Part shown: positions 1-6,168 of the stretch, piece after piece | Layout: each line of letters opens with the position of its first letter | Numbering within the stretch: the first letter of the stretch is position 1 | NCBI GenBank assembly: GCA_047619485.1 | Contig: JBLHKE010000354.1 | Location: 1 to 7,907, forward strand | Direction of reading: 5' to 3' | DNA: 7,907 bases | Source of the DNA: JBLHKE01 sp047619485 | GTDB taxonomy: Bacteria > Verrucomicrobiota > Verrucomicrobiia > Verrucomicrobiales > DEV007 | The notes under the pieces: generated by a model | Seen by the model: the letters and a program-made list of their open reading frames with translations, nothing else | The model's database searches: none | Told to the model about the DNA's origin: nothing | Made by a program: the position numbers and the translations under genes

Positions 1-2
1 CC

Positions 3-767
3 GGCTTCAAAAATCTGGCATTGTCAGCCACGCAGAAACAGAGGAATAACAGGAAAGCAGCATCCGGTATTCCTCTTGGCTCATTGAACGGCGAAGCGAT
101 CATCTACCGGAATTTCATTCAGGGAGCTGGATCACGTGCGATCGGCGTCGGCTACCCCGGCGGAGCAAACATCGCTTACGACGCGGATCAATGCCGGGTC
201 GCGCTCGTGTGGCAGGGCGCGTTCATCGATGCGGCCCGCCACTGGAACGGTCGCGGCCAAGGTTTTCAGCCGCCGCTAGGCTACAACCTCGTCGCGCTGC
301 CCGAGGGGACACCGCTGGCAAAGCTCGCCACCCCCGATGCCCCGTGGCCAGACGACGCACGCAAGAGTAGCAAGCGCCAGCCCGACAACGGCTACCGCTT
401 CGCAGGTTACGAGCTCATCGGCGATGCACGGCTACCAGAGTTCCGTTTTCGTTATCAAGAAACAGCCGTTACCGACCTGTTCGAGCCAAGCGGCAAGAGG
501 AAAGGCAGCCACGCAGACTTGTCCAGAAAGATTACCATACGCGGCAAGCTCGACGGCACCCACTACTTTCGCGCCGCCGTCGGCAAATCGATCAAACGCT
601 CTGGTAGTGGCGAATTCACCATCGATGACAAGATCGGCATCACCCTCGGTTCATCCAGCGGCGCACAGCCGATCCTACGCGAATCCGGCGGAAGCTGGGA
701 ACTCATCATCCCGATTGCACCAACTGACAAACCAATCCAGATCGAGCAGACGATTTCTTGGAACTAG
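3..767 (+). CDS. C-terminal part of a PVC-type (probably cytochrome-linked) secreted protein, 5' end outside window
   Basis: The reading frame is open right to the left edge. A TTG at 21 is the first possible start codon, but nothing resembling a ribosome site precedes it, so I read this as the last ~254 residues of a longer protein. The visible part carries the segment IIYRNFIQGAGSRAIGVGYP (about 33-52 of the visible fragment), then a run rich in Trp and Gly (ALVWQGAFIDAARHWNGRGQGF, here split as ALVWQGAFIDAARHW and NGRGQGF) and an APWP motif. From memory this is a conserved domain at the C-terminus of large exported proteins of Verrucomicrobiota and Planctomycetota that often also hold a c-type cytochrome and a propeller dehydrogenase. 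No CxxCH haem motif lies in the visible part, so the cytochrome link is inference. The rest looks beta-rich (alternating hydrophobic strands to the end, ISWN). It ends 28 bp before the propeller gene, which suggests joint transcription and a shared role. No enzymatic residues can be assigned. Confidence 0.75.
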   Translation, partial: GFKNLALSATQKQRNNRKAASGIPLGSLNGEAIIYRNFIQGAGSRAIGVGYPGGANIAYDADQCRVALVWQGAFIDAARHWNGRGQGFQPPLGYNLVALPEGTPLAKLATPDAPWPDDARKSSKRQPDNGYRFAGYELIGDARLPEFRFRYQETAVTDLFEPSGKRKGSHADLSRKITIRGKLDGTHYFRAAVGKSIKRSGSGEFTIDDKIGITLGSSSGAQPILRESGGSWELIIPIAPTDKPIQIEQTISWN

Positions 768-795
768 CGCCCACCTCAATCCCGACTCATCTATC

Positions 796-2256
796 ATGAA
801 GACCCTAACATTCATCCTAAGCCTCGCGCTCACTCTCCCGCTCATCTCTCAGGAGGTAGCCAAGGAGGAGGACTACTATACCATCACCCAACTCGCGCCG
901 CCTGAGGGAGTGGTGCTCGAGGCGGGATCGATCGAAATGATGCCCGGCGAACTCGTCGCGGTCTCGAGCCGGCGCGGTGAGATCTACACCATTACCAACG
1001 CGTTCAAGGACTCGGCTGCCGCCCCCGACTGGAAACTCTACGCACAGGGGCTGCACGAAGTTCTCGGGCTCTCCTTCGCCAACGGCCACCTCTACGCGAC
1101 CCAGCGCCCCGAGATCACCCGGCTCGAAGACATCGACAACGACCGCCGCGCGGACGTGTTCCACACGCTCAGTTCCGACTGGGGGATCAACGGCGATTAC
1201 CACGAATACATCTTTGGATCCCGCCCTGATAAAGAGGGCAATTTGTGGGCGGTGCTATGCCTCACCGGCTCCGGCGGCGCCTCCTCCGACTTCCGTGGCT
1301 GGTGCGTGCGGATCACGCCAGATGGCAAAATGATCCCGACATGCAGCGGCGTGCGCTCACCTGGCGGGATCGGCGAGAACCACCTCGGCGACATGTTCTA
1401 CTGCGACAACCAGGGACCGTGGAACGGCTCCAGTTCGCTCAAACACTTGAAGCCCGGCGGCTTTGTCGGCAACCCGACCGGTAACAAATACTACGAACTC
1501 ACCGACGAGATCGGACCGCGCCCGCCCGATCCGAAAAGCGGCAGCCGCATGGCGATCGAGCGCGATCGCATCCCCGAGCTCGTGCCACCGGCCTGCGTCC
1601 TGCCCCACGGCGCGATGGGGCAATCTCCAGCCGGTATCGCCTGCGACGTCAGCGGCGGGAAATTCGGCCCGTTCCAGAACCAGCTATTCATCGCTGAGCA
1701 GACCAAGTCGTGCATCCAGCGCGTTTTCTTGGAAAAAGTGAACGGGGTCTACCAGGGCGCATGCTTCCCGTTCCGCAGCGGCTTCGGCTCTGGCAATGTC
1801 AGCGTGCGTTTCGCGCCGGATGGATCGCTATTCACCGGCGGCACCAACCGCGGCTGGGGCTCAGTCGGAAGAAACAACTTCGCCCTCGAACGTCTCGACT
1901 GGACCGGCGAGCTACCGTTCGAGATCCACGAGATGCGTGCGGCACCGGATGGCTTCACCCTAACCTTCACCCAAGAAATCGACGTAGCCACCGCAAGCGA
2001 CCTAGCATCCTACACGATGGATTGCTACACCTACATCTACCAGTCGAGCTACGGCAGCCCGGTGGTCGACAAGACCAAACCCACCGTCAAGAGCGCGAAA
2101 GTTTCCTCAGACAAAAAATCCGTCCACCTAGTCATCGACGGCATCGTAAAAGGCAACGTCCACGAGCTGAAGCTCCCCGGAGTAAAGAACAACAAAGGCG
2201 AGCTCCTGCTGCACCCGATCGGTTACTACACGCTCAACGAGATCCCGAGCGAGTAG
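796..2256 (+). CDS. Secreted beta-propeller dehydrogenase-like protein (glucose/sorbosone dehydrogenase fold, PVC type)
   Basis: 486 residues. The start chosen is ATG 796 because it opens a signal peptide (MKTLTFILSLALTLPLIS, cleavage near residue 19-20); an upstream extension of the frame to 337 would overlap the preceding gene and has no sense as protein. The body (about 25-375) has repeated propeller-like blades: GELVAVSSRRGEIY, HLYATQRPEITRLEDIDND, GNLWAVLCLTGSGG, VRITPDGK, GGIGENHLGDMFYCDNQGPW, GKFGPFQNQLFIAEQ and VRFAPDGSLFTGGTNRGWG. About 376-486 form a separate beta-sandwich-like domain ending in HPIGYYTLNEIP, a tail I recognise from PVC exported dehydrogenase-like proteins. The family resembles PQQ or sorbosone dehydrogenases, but I cannot identify cofactor ligands, so oxidation of a sugar or similar compound in the periplasm is an inference. 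Nine cysteines after the signal peptide could form disulfides. It lies 28 bp after a gene of cytochrome-associated type, which would fit an electron acceptor partner. Confidence 0.85.
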   Translation: MKTLTFILSLALTLPLISQEVAKEEDYYTITQLAPPEGVVLEAGSIEMMPGELVAVSSRRGEIYTITNAFKDSAAAPDWKLYAQGLHEVLGLSFANGHLYATQRPEITRLEDIDNDRRADVFHTLSSDWGINGDYHEYIFGSRPDKEGNLWAVLCLTGSGGASSDFRGWCVRITPDGKMIPTCSGVRSPGGIGENHLGDMFYCDNQGPWNGSSSLKHLKPGGFVGNPTGNKYYELTDEIGPRPPDPKSGSRMAIERDRIPELVPPACVLPHGAMGQSPAGIACDVSGGKFGPFQNQLFIAEQTKSCIQRVFLEKVNGVYQGACFPFRSGFGSGNVSVRFAPDGSLFTGGTNRGWGSVGRNNFALERLDWTGELPFEIHEMRAAPDGFTLTFTQEIDVATASDLASYTMDCYTYIYQSSYGSPVVDKTKPTVKSAKVSSDKKSVHLVIDGIVKGNVHELKLPGVKNNKGELLLHPIGYYTLNEIPSE

Positions 2257-2304
2257 CCGCGCTAGAAGCATCACCACTGCACTCGCCCACTTGGCGGCTA
2301 CATC

Positions 2305-2349
2305 ATGATTGCCGCAGGCGAGCCAGAGCTAGAAGACGCGAAGACATGA
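2305..2349 (+). other. Possible 14-codon leader ORF overlapping the flavoprotein start
   Basis: An ATG at 2305 opens a 14-residue frame (MIAAGEPELEDAKT) whose TGA stop overlaps the ATG of the next gene in an ATGA arrangement (2346-2349). Such an overlap is a classic layout for translational coupling, and it is the only ATG-initiated short frame I noticed in the 89-bp gap. It has no Shine-Dalgarno motif in front, and a short acidic peptide of this kind can occur by chance. I give it as a candidate only, not as a proven gene. Confidence 0.2.
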
Positions 2350-3569
2350 CCTGGGATCTAATCACCATCGGTGGTGGCGCCGCCGGATTTTTCGGCTCCA
2401 TCACCCACGCTGAAAACGGTGGTGGGAAAACACTGATCCTCGAAAAGACATCAAATCTCCTCGGGAAGGTTAAGATCTCCGGCGGTGGGCGCTGCAACGT
2501 TACCCACGATTGTCACGACCCGAAGGAGCTCAGCACCCGCTACCCGCGCGGCAGCCGATCCCTCATTGGGCCGCTCAACCGCTGGGGTGTGAGCGACACC
2601 GTCGACTGGTTCACCGCCCACGGTGTCGAGCTGAAAACCGAGCCCGACGGACGGATGTTCCCAACCACCGACAGCTCACAGACGATCATCGATTGCCTCA
2701 GTTCCGCCGCCTACTCCGCCGGCGTGAAGATCCGCACCAAGTGCGGGGTAAAATCCATCACGCGAGGCGATCACTTCTCCGTCGAAACCGACAGCGGCGA
2801 GATCCTGCACGCCCGCCACATCCTGTTGGCCACCGGCGGCACCCGCTCGATCGCCGGGGCACGCCTCGCCCAGCAGCTCGGCCACGAACTCGAACCCGCC
2901 GTGCCATCGCTGTTCACGTTCAAGATCCGCGACCCACGCCTTGAGGGTCTCCCCGGTATTGCCGTCCCGCAAACCAAGTGCAAAGTTCCCGGCACGAACC
3001 TCGCATCCGACGGCCCGCTGCTCATCACCCACTGGGGCGTCAGCGGTCCGGGCATCCTAAAGCTCTCCGCCTGGGGCGCACGCGAACTCGCGGAGGCCGA
3101 TTACCGCTTCACCCTCGAGGTCGACTGGCTGCCTGGCCGCGACGCCAGCACAGAGCTCAAACGGTTCCGCGAATCCGCAGGCAAGCGACAGGTCGGCGCG
3201 CGTTCCGCCTTCGCAGACATCCCCAAACGCCTCTGGTCGCGCCTCGTCGCCTGCGTCGGCATCGCGACGGAACAGACCTGGGCTCGACTGACGAAGGTCG
3301 AACGATCAGCACTGGCGGAACAGCTCAATCGCAGCCAGTTCGCTGTCGACGGCAAAAGCATGAATAAGGAAGAATTCGTCACCTGCGGCGGCGTCCGCCT
3401 GCGCGACATCGACCTGAAGACGATGGAGAGCAAACTCTGTCCCGACCTACACTTCGCCGGCGAGGTCATGGACGTCGACGGCATCACCGGCGGATTCAAT
3501 TTTCAAAACGCCTGGACTAGCGGACGGCTCGCAGGTCAGGCGATCGCAAGCAAGCGATCGAGGCTTTGA
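2346..3569 (+). CDS. BaiN/HI0933 (YhiN)-family NAD(P)/FAD-dependent flavoprotein
   Basis: 407 residues, the usual length for this family (about 390-420). It starts at ATG 2346, immediately before the dinucleotide-binding fold; the frame is open far upstream, but that stretch is the shadow of the propeller gene. Visible landmarks in order: the Rossmann FAD site ITIGGGAAGFFGSI (7-20), with the acidic partner at the end of the second strand (LILEK, 30-34); the family signature GKVKISGGGRCNVTH (40-54); DGRMFPTTDSS (101-111); LLATGG (160-165); HWGVSGPGIL (229-238); VTCGGV (345-350); and the C-terminal FAD-contact block FAGEVMDVDGITGGFNFQNAW (here 370-390, seen as FAGEVMDVDGI and TGGFNFQNAW). Members are soluble flavin reductases or dehydrogenases; the best known, BaiN of gut clostridia, acts in bile-acid dehydroxylation, while E. 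coli YhiN has no settled role, so the substrate here is unknown. No signal peptide is seen; the enzyme is cytoplasmic. Confidence 0.93.
   Translation: MTWDLITIGGGAAGFFGSITHAENGGGKTLILEKTSNLLGKVKISGGGRCNVTHDCHDPKELSTRYPRGSRSLIGPLNRWGVSDTVDWFTAHGVELKTEPDGRMFPTTDSSQTIIDCLSSAAYSAGVKIRTKCGVKSITRGDHFSVETDSGEILHARHILLATGGTRSIAGARLAQQLGHELEPAVPSLFTFKIRDPRLEGLPGIAVPQTKCKVPGTNLASDGPLLITHWGVSGPGILKLSAWGARELAEADYRFTLEVDWLPGRDASTELKRFRESAGKRQVGARSAFADIPKRLWSRLVACVGIATEQTWARLTKVERSALAEQLNRSQFAVDGKSMNKEEFVTCGGVRLRDIDLKTMESKLCPDLHFAGEVMDVDGITGGFNFQNAWTSGRLAGQAIASKRSRL
3541..3560. repeat. Inverted repeat at the convergent gene ends
   Basis: Perfect 7-bp arms (cgatcgc 3541-3547, gcgatcg 3554-3560) around a 6-base loop (aagcaa), located within the last codons of the flavoprotein gene and just before the 16-bp gap between convergent stops. 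It could form a hairpin in RNA from either strand and may help end transcription, but no T-run follows on either side, so it is not a canonical intrinsic terminator. The arms also contain the GCGATCGC octamer that recurs in this window, which gives another possible reason for the symmetry. Confidence 0.35.
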
Positions 3570-3585
3570 TCATCCCCGACCATTC

Positions 3586-4038
3586 TCAGGCAGCGCCCAG
3601 AAATCTCGCCAACGCCTCGAGCCGCTTCGCCGTCTCACGCTTCAGTGCCCAGAGCATCACCGGCTCGAGCAACCATCCCAAGACGCGCGGCTTCGCCTCA
3701 AACCGGAATTGGTAAGTCGCAGTCGACCCCGCCCCATTGTCCTCGTGCCGGATCGACGCGGCGAATTGGGTGAAGAAAGGCGGATGGTTGATCAATTTCA
3801 CCGCGGCGATCACTCCCCGATTAAAGGTCACATAACGGGTCTCCATCCCGATGAGGCCGAAAAACGGCTTCCCGACGCACAGTGACGTCGCCCCTTGCTC
3901 GGCCACGCTGCAACCACGCGTCAGACGCGCCTCTTTCAACAGCGTATCCCACTCGAGGCGCCTTCCGTAGTCGTGCAACAAGGTGAAAACCTCATCAGCA
4001 GTCGCCGGCATCTGTCTTCGGACGGTTGTTCCACGCAT
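3586..4038 (-). CDS. SRPBCC (START/polyketide-cyclase-like) ligand-binding-fold protein
   Basis: 150 residues, typical for a single-domain SRPBCC protein. ATG 4038 is the only ATG in the gap after the upstream neighbour's stop; longer versions up to 4386 would run through that neighbour's coding sequence. Family cues: an N-terminal strand followed by PATADEVFTLLHDYGRRLEWDTLL (about 11-34, seen as PATADEVFTLLHDY and WDTLL), the central METRYVTF (65-72), KLINHPPFF (81-89), the strand pair STATYQFRFEAKP (105-117) and the long C-terminal helix with ETAKRLEALARFL (135-147) that lids the hydrophobic cavity in this fold. Such proteins bind small hydrophobic molecules or act as cyclases or stress proteins; no ligand can be named. 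No signal peptide is seen. It lies 56 bp downstream of the prenyltransferase-repeat gene on the same strand, so co-transcription is likely. Confidence 0.82.
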   Translation of the reverse strand: MRGTTVRRQMPATADEVFTLLHDYGRRLEWDTLLKEARLTRGCSVAEQGATSLCVGKPFFGLIGMETRYVTFNRGVIAAVKLINHPPFFTQFAASIRHEDNGAGSTATYQFRFEAKPRVLGWLLEPVMLWALKRETAKRLEALARFLGAA

Positions 4039-4068
4039 CAGTTTCGACTGAGATCTACCCCAAGGAGA

Positions 4069-4088
4069 ATTCGATTTTGAGATCGAAT
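4069..4088. repeat. Small inverted repeat in the gap before the SRPBCC gene
   Basis: Perfect 7-bp arms (attcgat 4069-4075, atcgaat 4082-4088) around a 6-base loop. It sits between the stop of the prenyltransferase-repeat gene (4095) and the SRPBCC start (4038) on the minus strand. It is A/T-rich and has no T-run after it, so a weak hairpin or an operator-like dyad are both possible; it may lower expression of the last gene relative to the two before it. Confidence 0.3.
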
Positions 4089-4094
4089 CTACGC

Positions 4095-5258
4095 CTATAG
4101 CCCCTCGTAGATCCGCGCCAGTGAGAGAATCGCGTAGCTGGTCACGAGCACAGGATCTTTCTCCCACCAGCGACCGTTCTCGTTGATCCAAGAACCATCT
4201 TGCTCCTGCTCGTTGAGAAATTTCTTCGTTAACATCACCCGCCAGTCGATCTTTTTCCCATCCTTCGTGGTGATCTGATCGATGCCAGCGACGCTCAAAC
4301 CCTTCGCCATCGTGTGGAAGTAGTAATAGAGCCCCTGCTGCCCCATCCCAGGATTTTCCTCGACCGTGAAATTTTTCTCCAACCAATTGAGGCAGGCCGC
4401 GACGCGGGGATCATCTGGCTTTAGATCTGCGTAGATGAAACTCAACAACCCGGCATAGCTCATGCTGCCATAGGATCGCAGCAATACCTTGCCGCTGTTC
4501 GCGATCTCCTCCTCGGACATGCTCTTGCCAGGAAAGTAGACAAAGCCGCCCTTGTCCTTCGGATCTTTGCTAACCCAGTCCTCCTGGTTGGTCTCCGGGT
4601 TGTGCTGGCAGTTCTGGATAAAGTTGATCGCAGCCTCCCAGTCGAGGTCGATTTCGTCGGGCTGCTCTGCAATCATCGACTTCGTCGCCGCCAGCGCCTC
4701 GAGAGCGAAATAGGTGTTCGACAGATCCGGGTGCGAATAGCTCGATCCGTAGCCGACGCCACCGTCGAACACGTTGTCCGGGTCGCCCTTCTTGTCGTAG
4801 TCGCTTTGCTGGTTAACCAGAAATTTGCGCGCGCGCAGGATGATTGACTGGTACTTAGCATCCTCAGACGCTAGCATCGCCATCATCGACAGCGAGGTGT
4901 TGTAAGAACCGAGCCCCTTGCCGTAGATACCGCCGTCGAGACGCACGCTCTTGACCAGGTGCTCCAGCCCTGCACGTGCCTCTTTCGAGACTGGTTCGCC
5001 CTCTTCACGGTTCGGATCGAGTAGTAGCGCCGTCGTCGGCAACGCGGTCAGCGCGGGAAATTCCTTCTCACCCCACATGCCGTTCTCGTCTTGCTTCGAG
5101 AGGAGAAACTTCACGCCGCGCGAGATCGAGCGCTCGATCTCTTTCTTCAGCGAAAGGTTTTCGTTGGGCACGATCTGGCGAGCATCTCGCTGCGCAAAGG
5201 AGGAGACGGTTCCGATCGCAAGGCTCGCGACCACGATGTTTAAGATAGAGGTTTTCAT
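4095..5258 (-). CDS. Secreted prenyltransferase/squalene-oxidase-repeat (alpha/alpha-toroid) protein
   Basis: 387 residues from ATG 5258; a GTG one codon earlier (5261) is possible but the ATG heads a clean signal peptide (MKTSILNIVVASLAIGTVSSFA, cleavage before Gln23). The mature protein consists of repeated helix pairs ending in Gly-rich turns: ISRGVKFLLSKQDENGMWG (45-63), a LEHLV...LDGGIYG unit (98-113) then SYNTSLSMMAML, ARKFLVNQQSD with GGVGYG (143-171) then SNTYFALEAL, AINFIQNCQ (210-218) with GGFVYFPG, SYAGLLSFIYADL (267-279), and KKFLNEQEQDGSW (345-357) followed by VTSYAILSLARIY. This is the toroid fold of squalene cyclases, protein prenyltransferases and complement C3d. No DxDD cyclase motif is visible and it is exported, so a terpene-cyclase role is unlikely; a binding or scaffold role is more plausible. 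It begins 9 bp after the YdjY-like gene, so the two are almost certainly co-translated. Confidence 0.88.
   Translation of the reverse strand: MKTSILNIVVASLAIGTVSSFAQRDARQIVPNENLSLKKEIERSISRGVKFLLSKQDENGMWGEKEFPALTALPTTALLLDPNREEGEPVSKEARAGLEHLVKSVRLDGGIYGKGLGSYNTSLSMMAMLASEDAKYQSIILRARKFLVNQQSDYDKKGDPDNVFDGGVGYGSSYSHPDLSNTYFALEALAATKSMIAEQPDEIDLDWEAAINFIQNCQHNPETNQEDWVSKDPKDKGGFVYFPGKSMSEEEIANSGKVLLRSYGSMSYAGLLSFIYADLKPDDPRVAACLNWLEKNFTVEENPGMGQQGLYYYFHTMAKGLSVAGIDQITTKDGKKIDWRVMLTKKFLNEQEQDGSWINENGRWWEKDPVLVTSYAILSLARIYEGL
5122..5141. repeat. Perfect 20-bp palindrome inside the toroid-protein gene
   Basis: The half-site gagatcgagc is followed at once by its exact reverse complement, giving a gap-free palindrome of 20 bases. 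It lies in the codons for EIERSISR near the N-terminus of the secreted toroid protein, about 120 bases after its start. It contains two GATC sites. It could be a protein-binding dyad or a cruciform, or simply a product of codon choice in an EIERSI-type stretch. Confidence 0.6.
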
Positions 5259-5267
5259 CACTCGTGA

Positions 5268-6062
5268 TTACTTCGATGGTTGGGGTTCAGTTTTCGGTTT
5301 TAATTCTTTCGCTGGTTCTTTCCAGCCAGCACTCGGCTTCTCATCCGGTAGCGGCTTCAGAGACACTTCCACCTTGGTTCCGATCGGCGGCACCACGCCA
5401 TCCCTCGGGAACCAGATGTCATCGTTGTCACTCTCTGGCTGGAACGAGTTGAACATCGCGCCGGAGTAGCGGTAGATCGCAGCGAATGCGCCCTCGCCCT
5501 CAGCGATGAACCTCCCCTCCCACAGACCTGACCCGGTATAGGTAAAACGCCCGGCGGGCATTTCCGAACGCTCCTCACCCTCCTCACCTTGACGATGCTC
5601 GATCCAGTCTGAGAGCGGCACCGTTTTTTTCTTGCCATCCTCGTCTTTGGTCGTGATGTAAAATTCGACGCGCCCCTTGCCGTCATCCTGCATCGGCTTG
5701 CTGACTTCTCCGTTCTCGTCGTACTCCGCCCAGATATCGCGCTGCGAGTCCTTGTAGCGCAACAGCTTCATCACGATTTGAAGATCGATCGGACGGATCT
5801 CGGTCGCGAGCAGGCTCTCGTGCACCTTACCAATAAGCGCATGGACGATCGCATACTCCAGAACGACCTCGTCTTGGATCACCTCTGCCGCGAACCGGAT
5901 CTCGCGGGTCTTCTTGTTAAAAAAAATATCACCAAAGCGGTACTCGTCGCCCTCAATTTTCACGGGTCGTTTTACCTGCTCTTTTTTGTTCTCCTCTTGG
6001 GCAAAAACCCCGCCGAGCAGTAGGCTGTAACAGAGGAGTAGACGTGGAATAAGCTGTTGCAT
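5268..6062 (-). CDS. Secreted YdjY-domain-like protein
   Basis: 264 residues from ATG 6062, which heads a signal peptide (MQQLIPRLLLCYSLLLGGVFA, cleavage before Gln22); an in-frame ATG ten codons earlier (6092) would add MRARSGWFRT and is less likely. Cys11 lacks the small residue before it that a lipobox needs, so I expect a soluble exported protein. Residues about 40-110 resemble the YdjY domain: FGDIFFNKKTREIRFAAEV, VVLEYAIVH, then KVHESLLATEIRPIDLQIVMKLL, matching the KxHESLL...P...hxxALxLLG pattern I recall. Residues 128-240 form a second, beta-rich part (RVEFYITT, TVPLSDWI, RFTYTGSGLWEGRF, IGTKVEVSLKPL) with IAAIYRYSGAMFN-like text near 193-205 (AAIYRYSGAMFN). The tail after 240 is a Lys/Pro/Glu-rich low-complexity segment. 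The biochemical function of YdjY domains is unknown. It probably heads an operon with the toroid and SRPBCC genes, 105 bp beyond the proA stop. Confidence 0.75.
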   Translation of the reverse strand: MQQLIPRLLLCYSLLLGGVFAQEENKKEQVKRPVKIEGDEYRFGDIFFNKKTREIRFAAEVIQDEVVLEYAIVHALIGKVHESLLATEIRPIDLQIVMKLLRYKDSQRDIWAEYDENGEVSKPMQDDGKGRVEFYITTKDEDGKKKTVPLSDWIEHRQGEEGEERSEMPAGRFTYTGSGLWEGRFIAEGEGAFAAIYRYSGAMFNSFQPESDNDDIWFPRDGVVPPIGTKVEVSLKPLPDEKPSAGWKEPAKELKPKTEPQPSK

Positions 6063-6168
6063 CGTTCTGAACCATCCACTTCGGGCACGCATTGTTCAAC
6101 GCAATTATTCCGGACAAAAACTGCCCGCCGCTAGGTCAATGCATGCCCAGCAAGTCCAAGAACGACTA
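6063..6168 (-). other. Gap between proA and the YdjY-like gene, possible promoter region
   Basis: This 106-bp gap precedes the YdjY-like gene on the minus strand and is the most probable site for a promoter of the three-gene set. A TTGACC sits near 6133-6138 (minus strand) and an AATAAT near 6104-6109, but they are about 24 bp apart, too far for an ordinary sigma-70 promoter, so I do not call one. A weak stem (6111-6116 with 6122-6127, including one G-U pair) follows proA but has no T-run, so no terminator is called either. Read-through from proA is therefore possible. Confidence 0.3.

Noticed and set aside
337..795. A 153-codon upstream extension of the propeller gene
   Set aside because: It overlaps the preceding gene in another frame, is rich in Ser, Ala, Thr and Arg as a shadow frame would be, and the signal peptide begins only at 796.
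1710..2345. A long upstream extension of the flavoprotein frame
   Set aside because: It is an Arg/Pro/His-rich shadow of the propeller gene; the Rossmann motif starts right after ATG 2346.
2676..3055. Antisense open frames opposite the flavoprotein gene (and similar ones opposite the propeller, toroid and proA genes)
   Set aside because: They are the usual mirror frames of G+C-rich genes; none has a recognisable motif or plausible start context.
4039..4386. A 116-codon N-terminal extension of the SRPBCC protein
   Set aside because: Nearly all of it lies within the coding sequence of the toroid protein on the same strand in another frame, and the family's length fits the start at 4038.
4095..5258. 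Squalene-hopene or other terpene cyclase
   Set aside because: The repeats are of the toroid type, but there is no DxDD motif, it is about 390 residues where cyclases have over 600, and it has a signal peptide.
5268..6062. Lipoprotein reading of the YdjY-like protein through Cys11
   Set aside because: The residue before the Cys is Leu, which does not fit a lipobox, and a normal cleavage site (VFA before Gln) lies further on.
6111..6127. Possible terminator after proA
   Set aside because: Only a 6-bp stem with one G-U pair and no T-run on the minus strand; the T-run lies in the loop.
6104..6138. Sigma-70-like promoter before the YdjY-like gene
   Set aside because: TTGACC and AATAAT are about 24 bp apart, well outside the usual 16-19 bp spacing.
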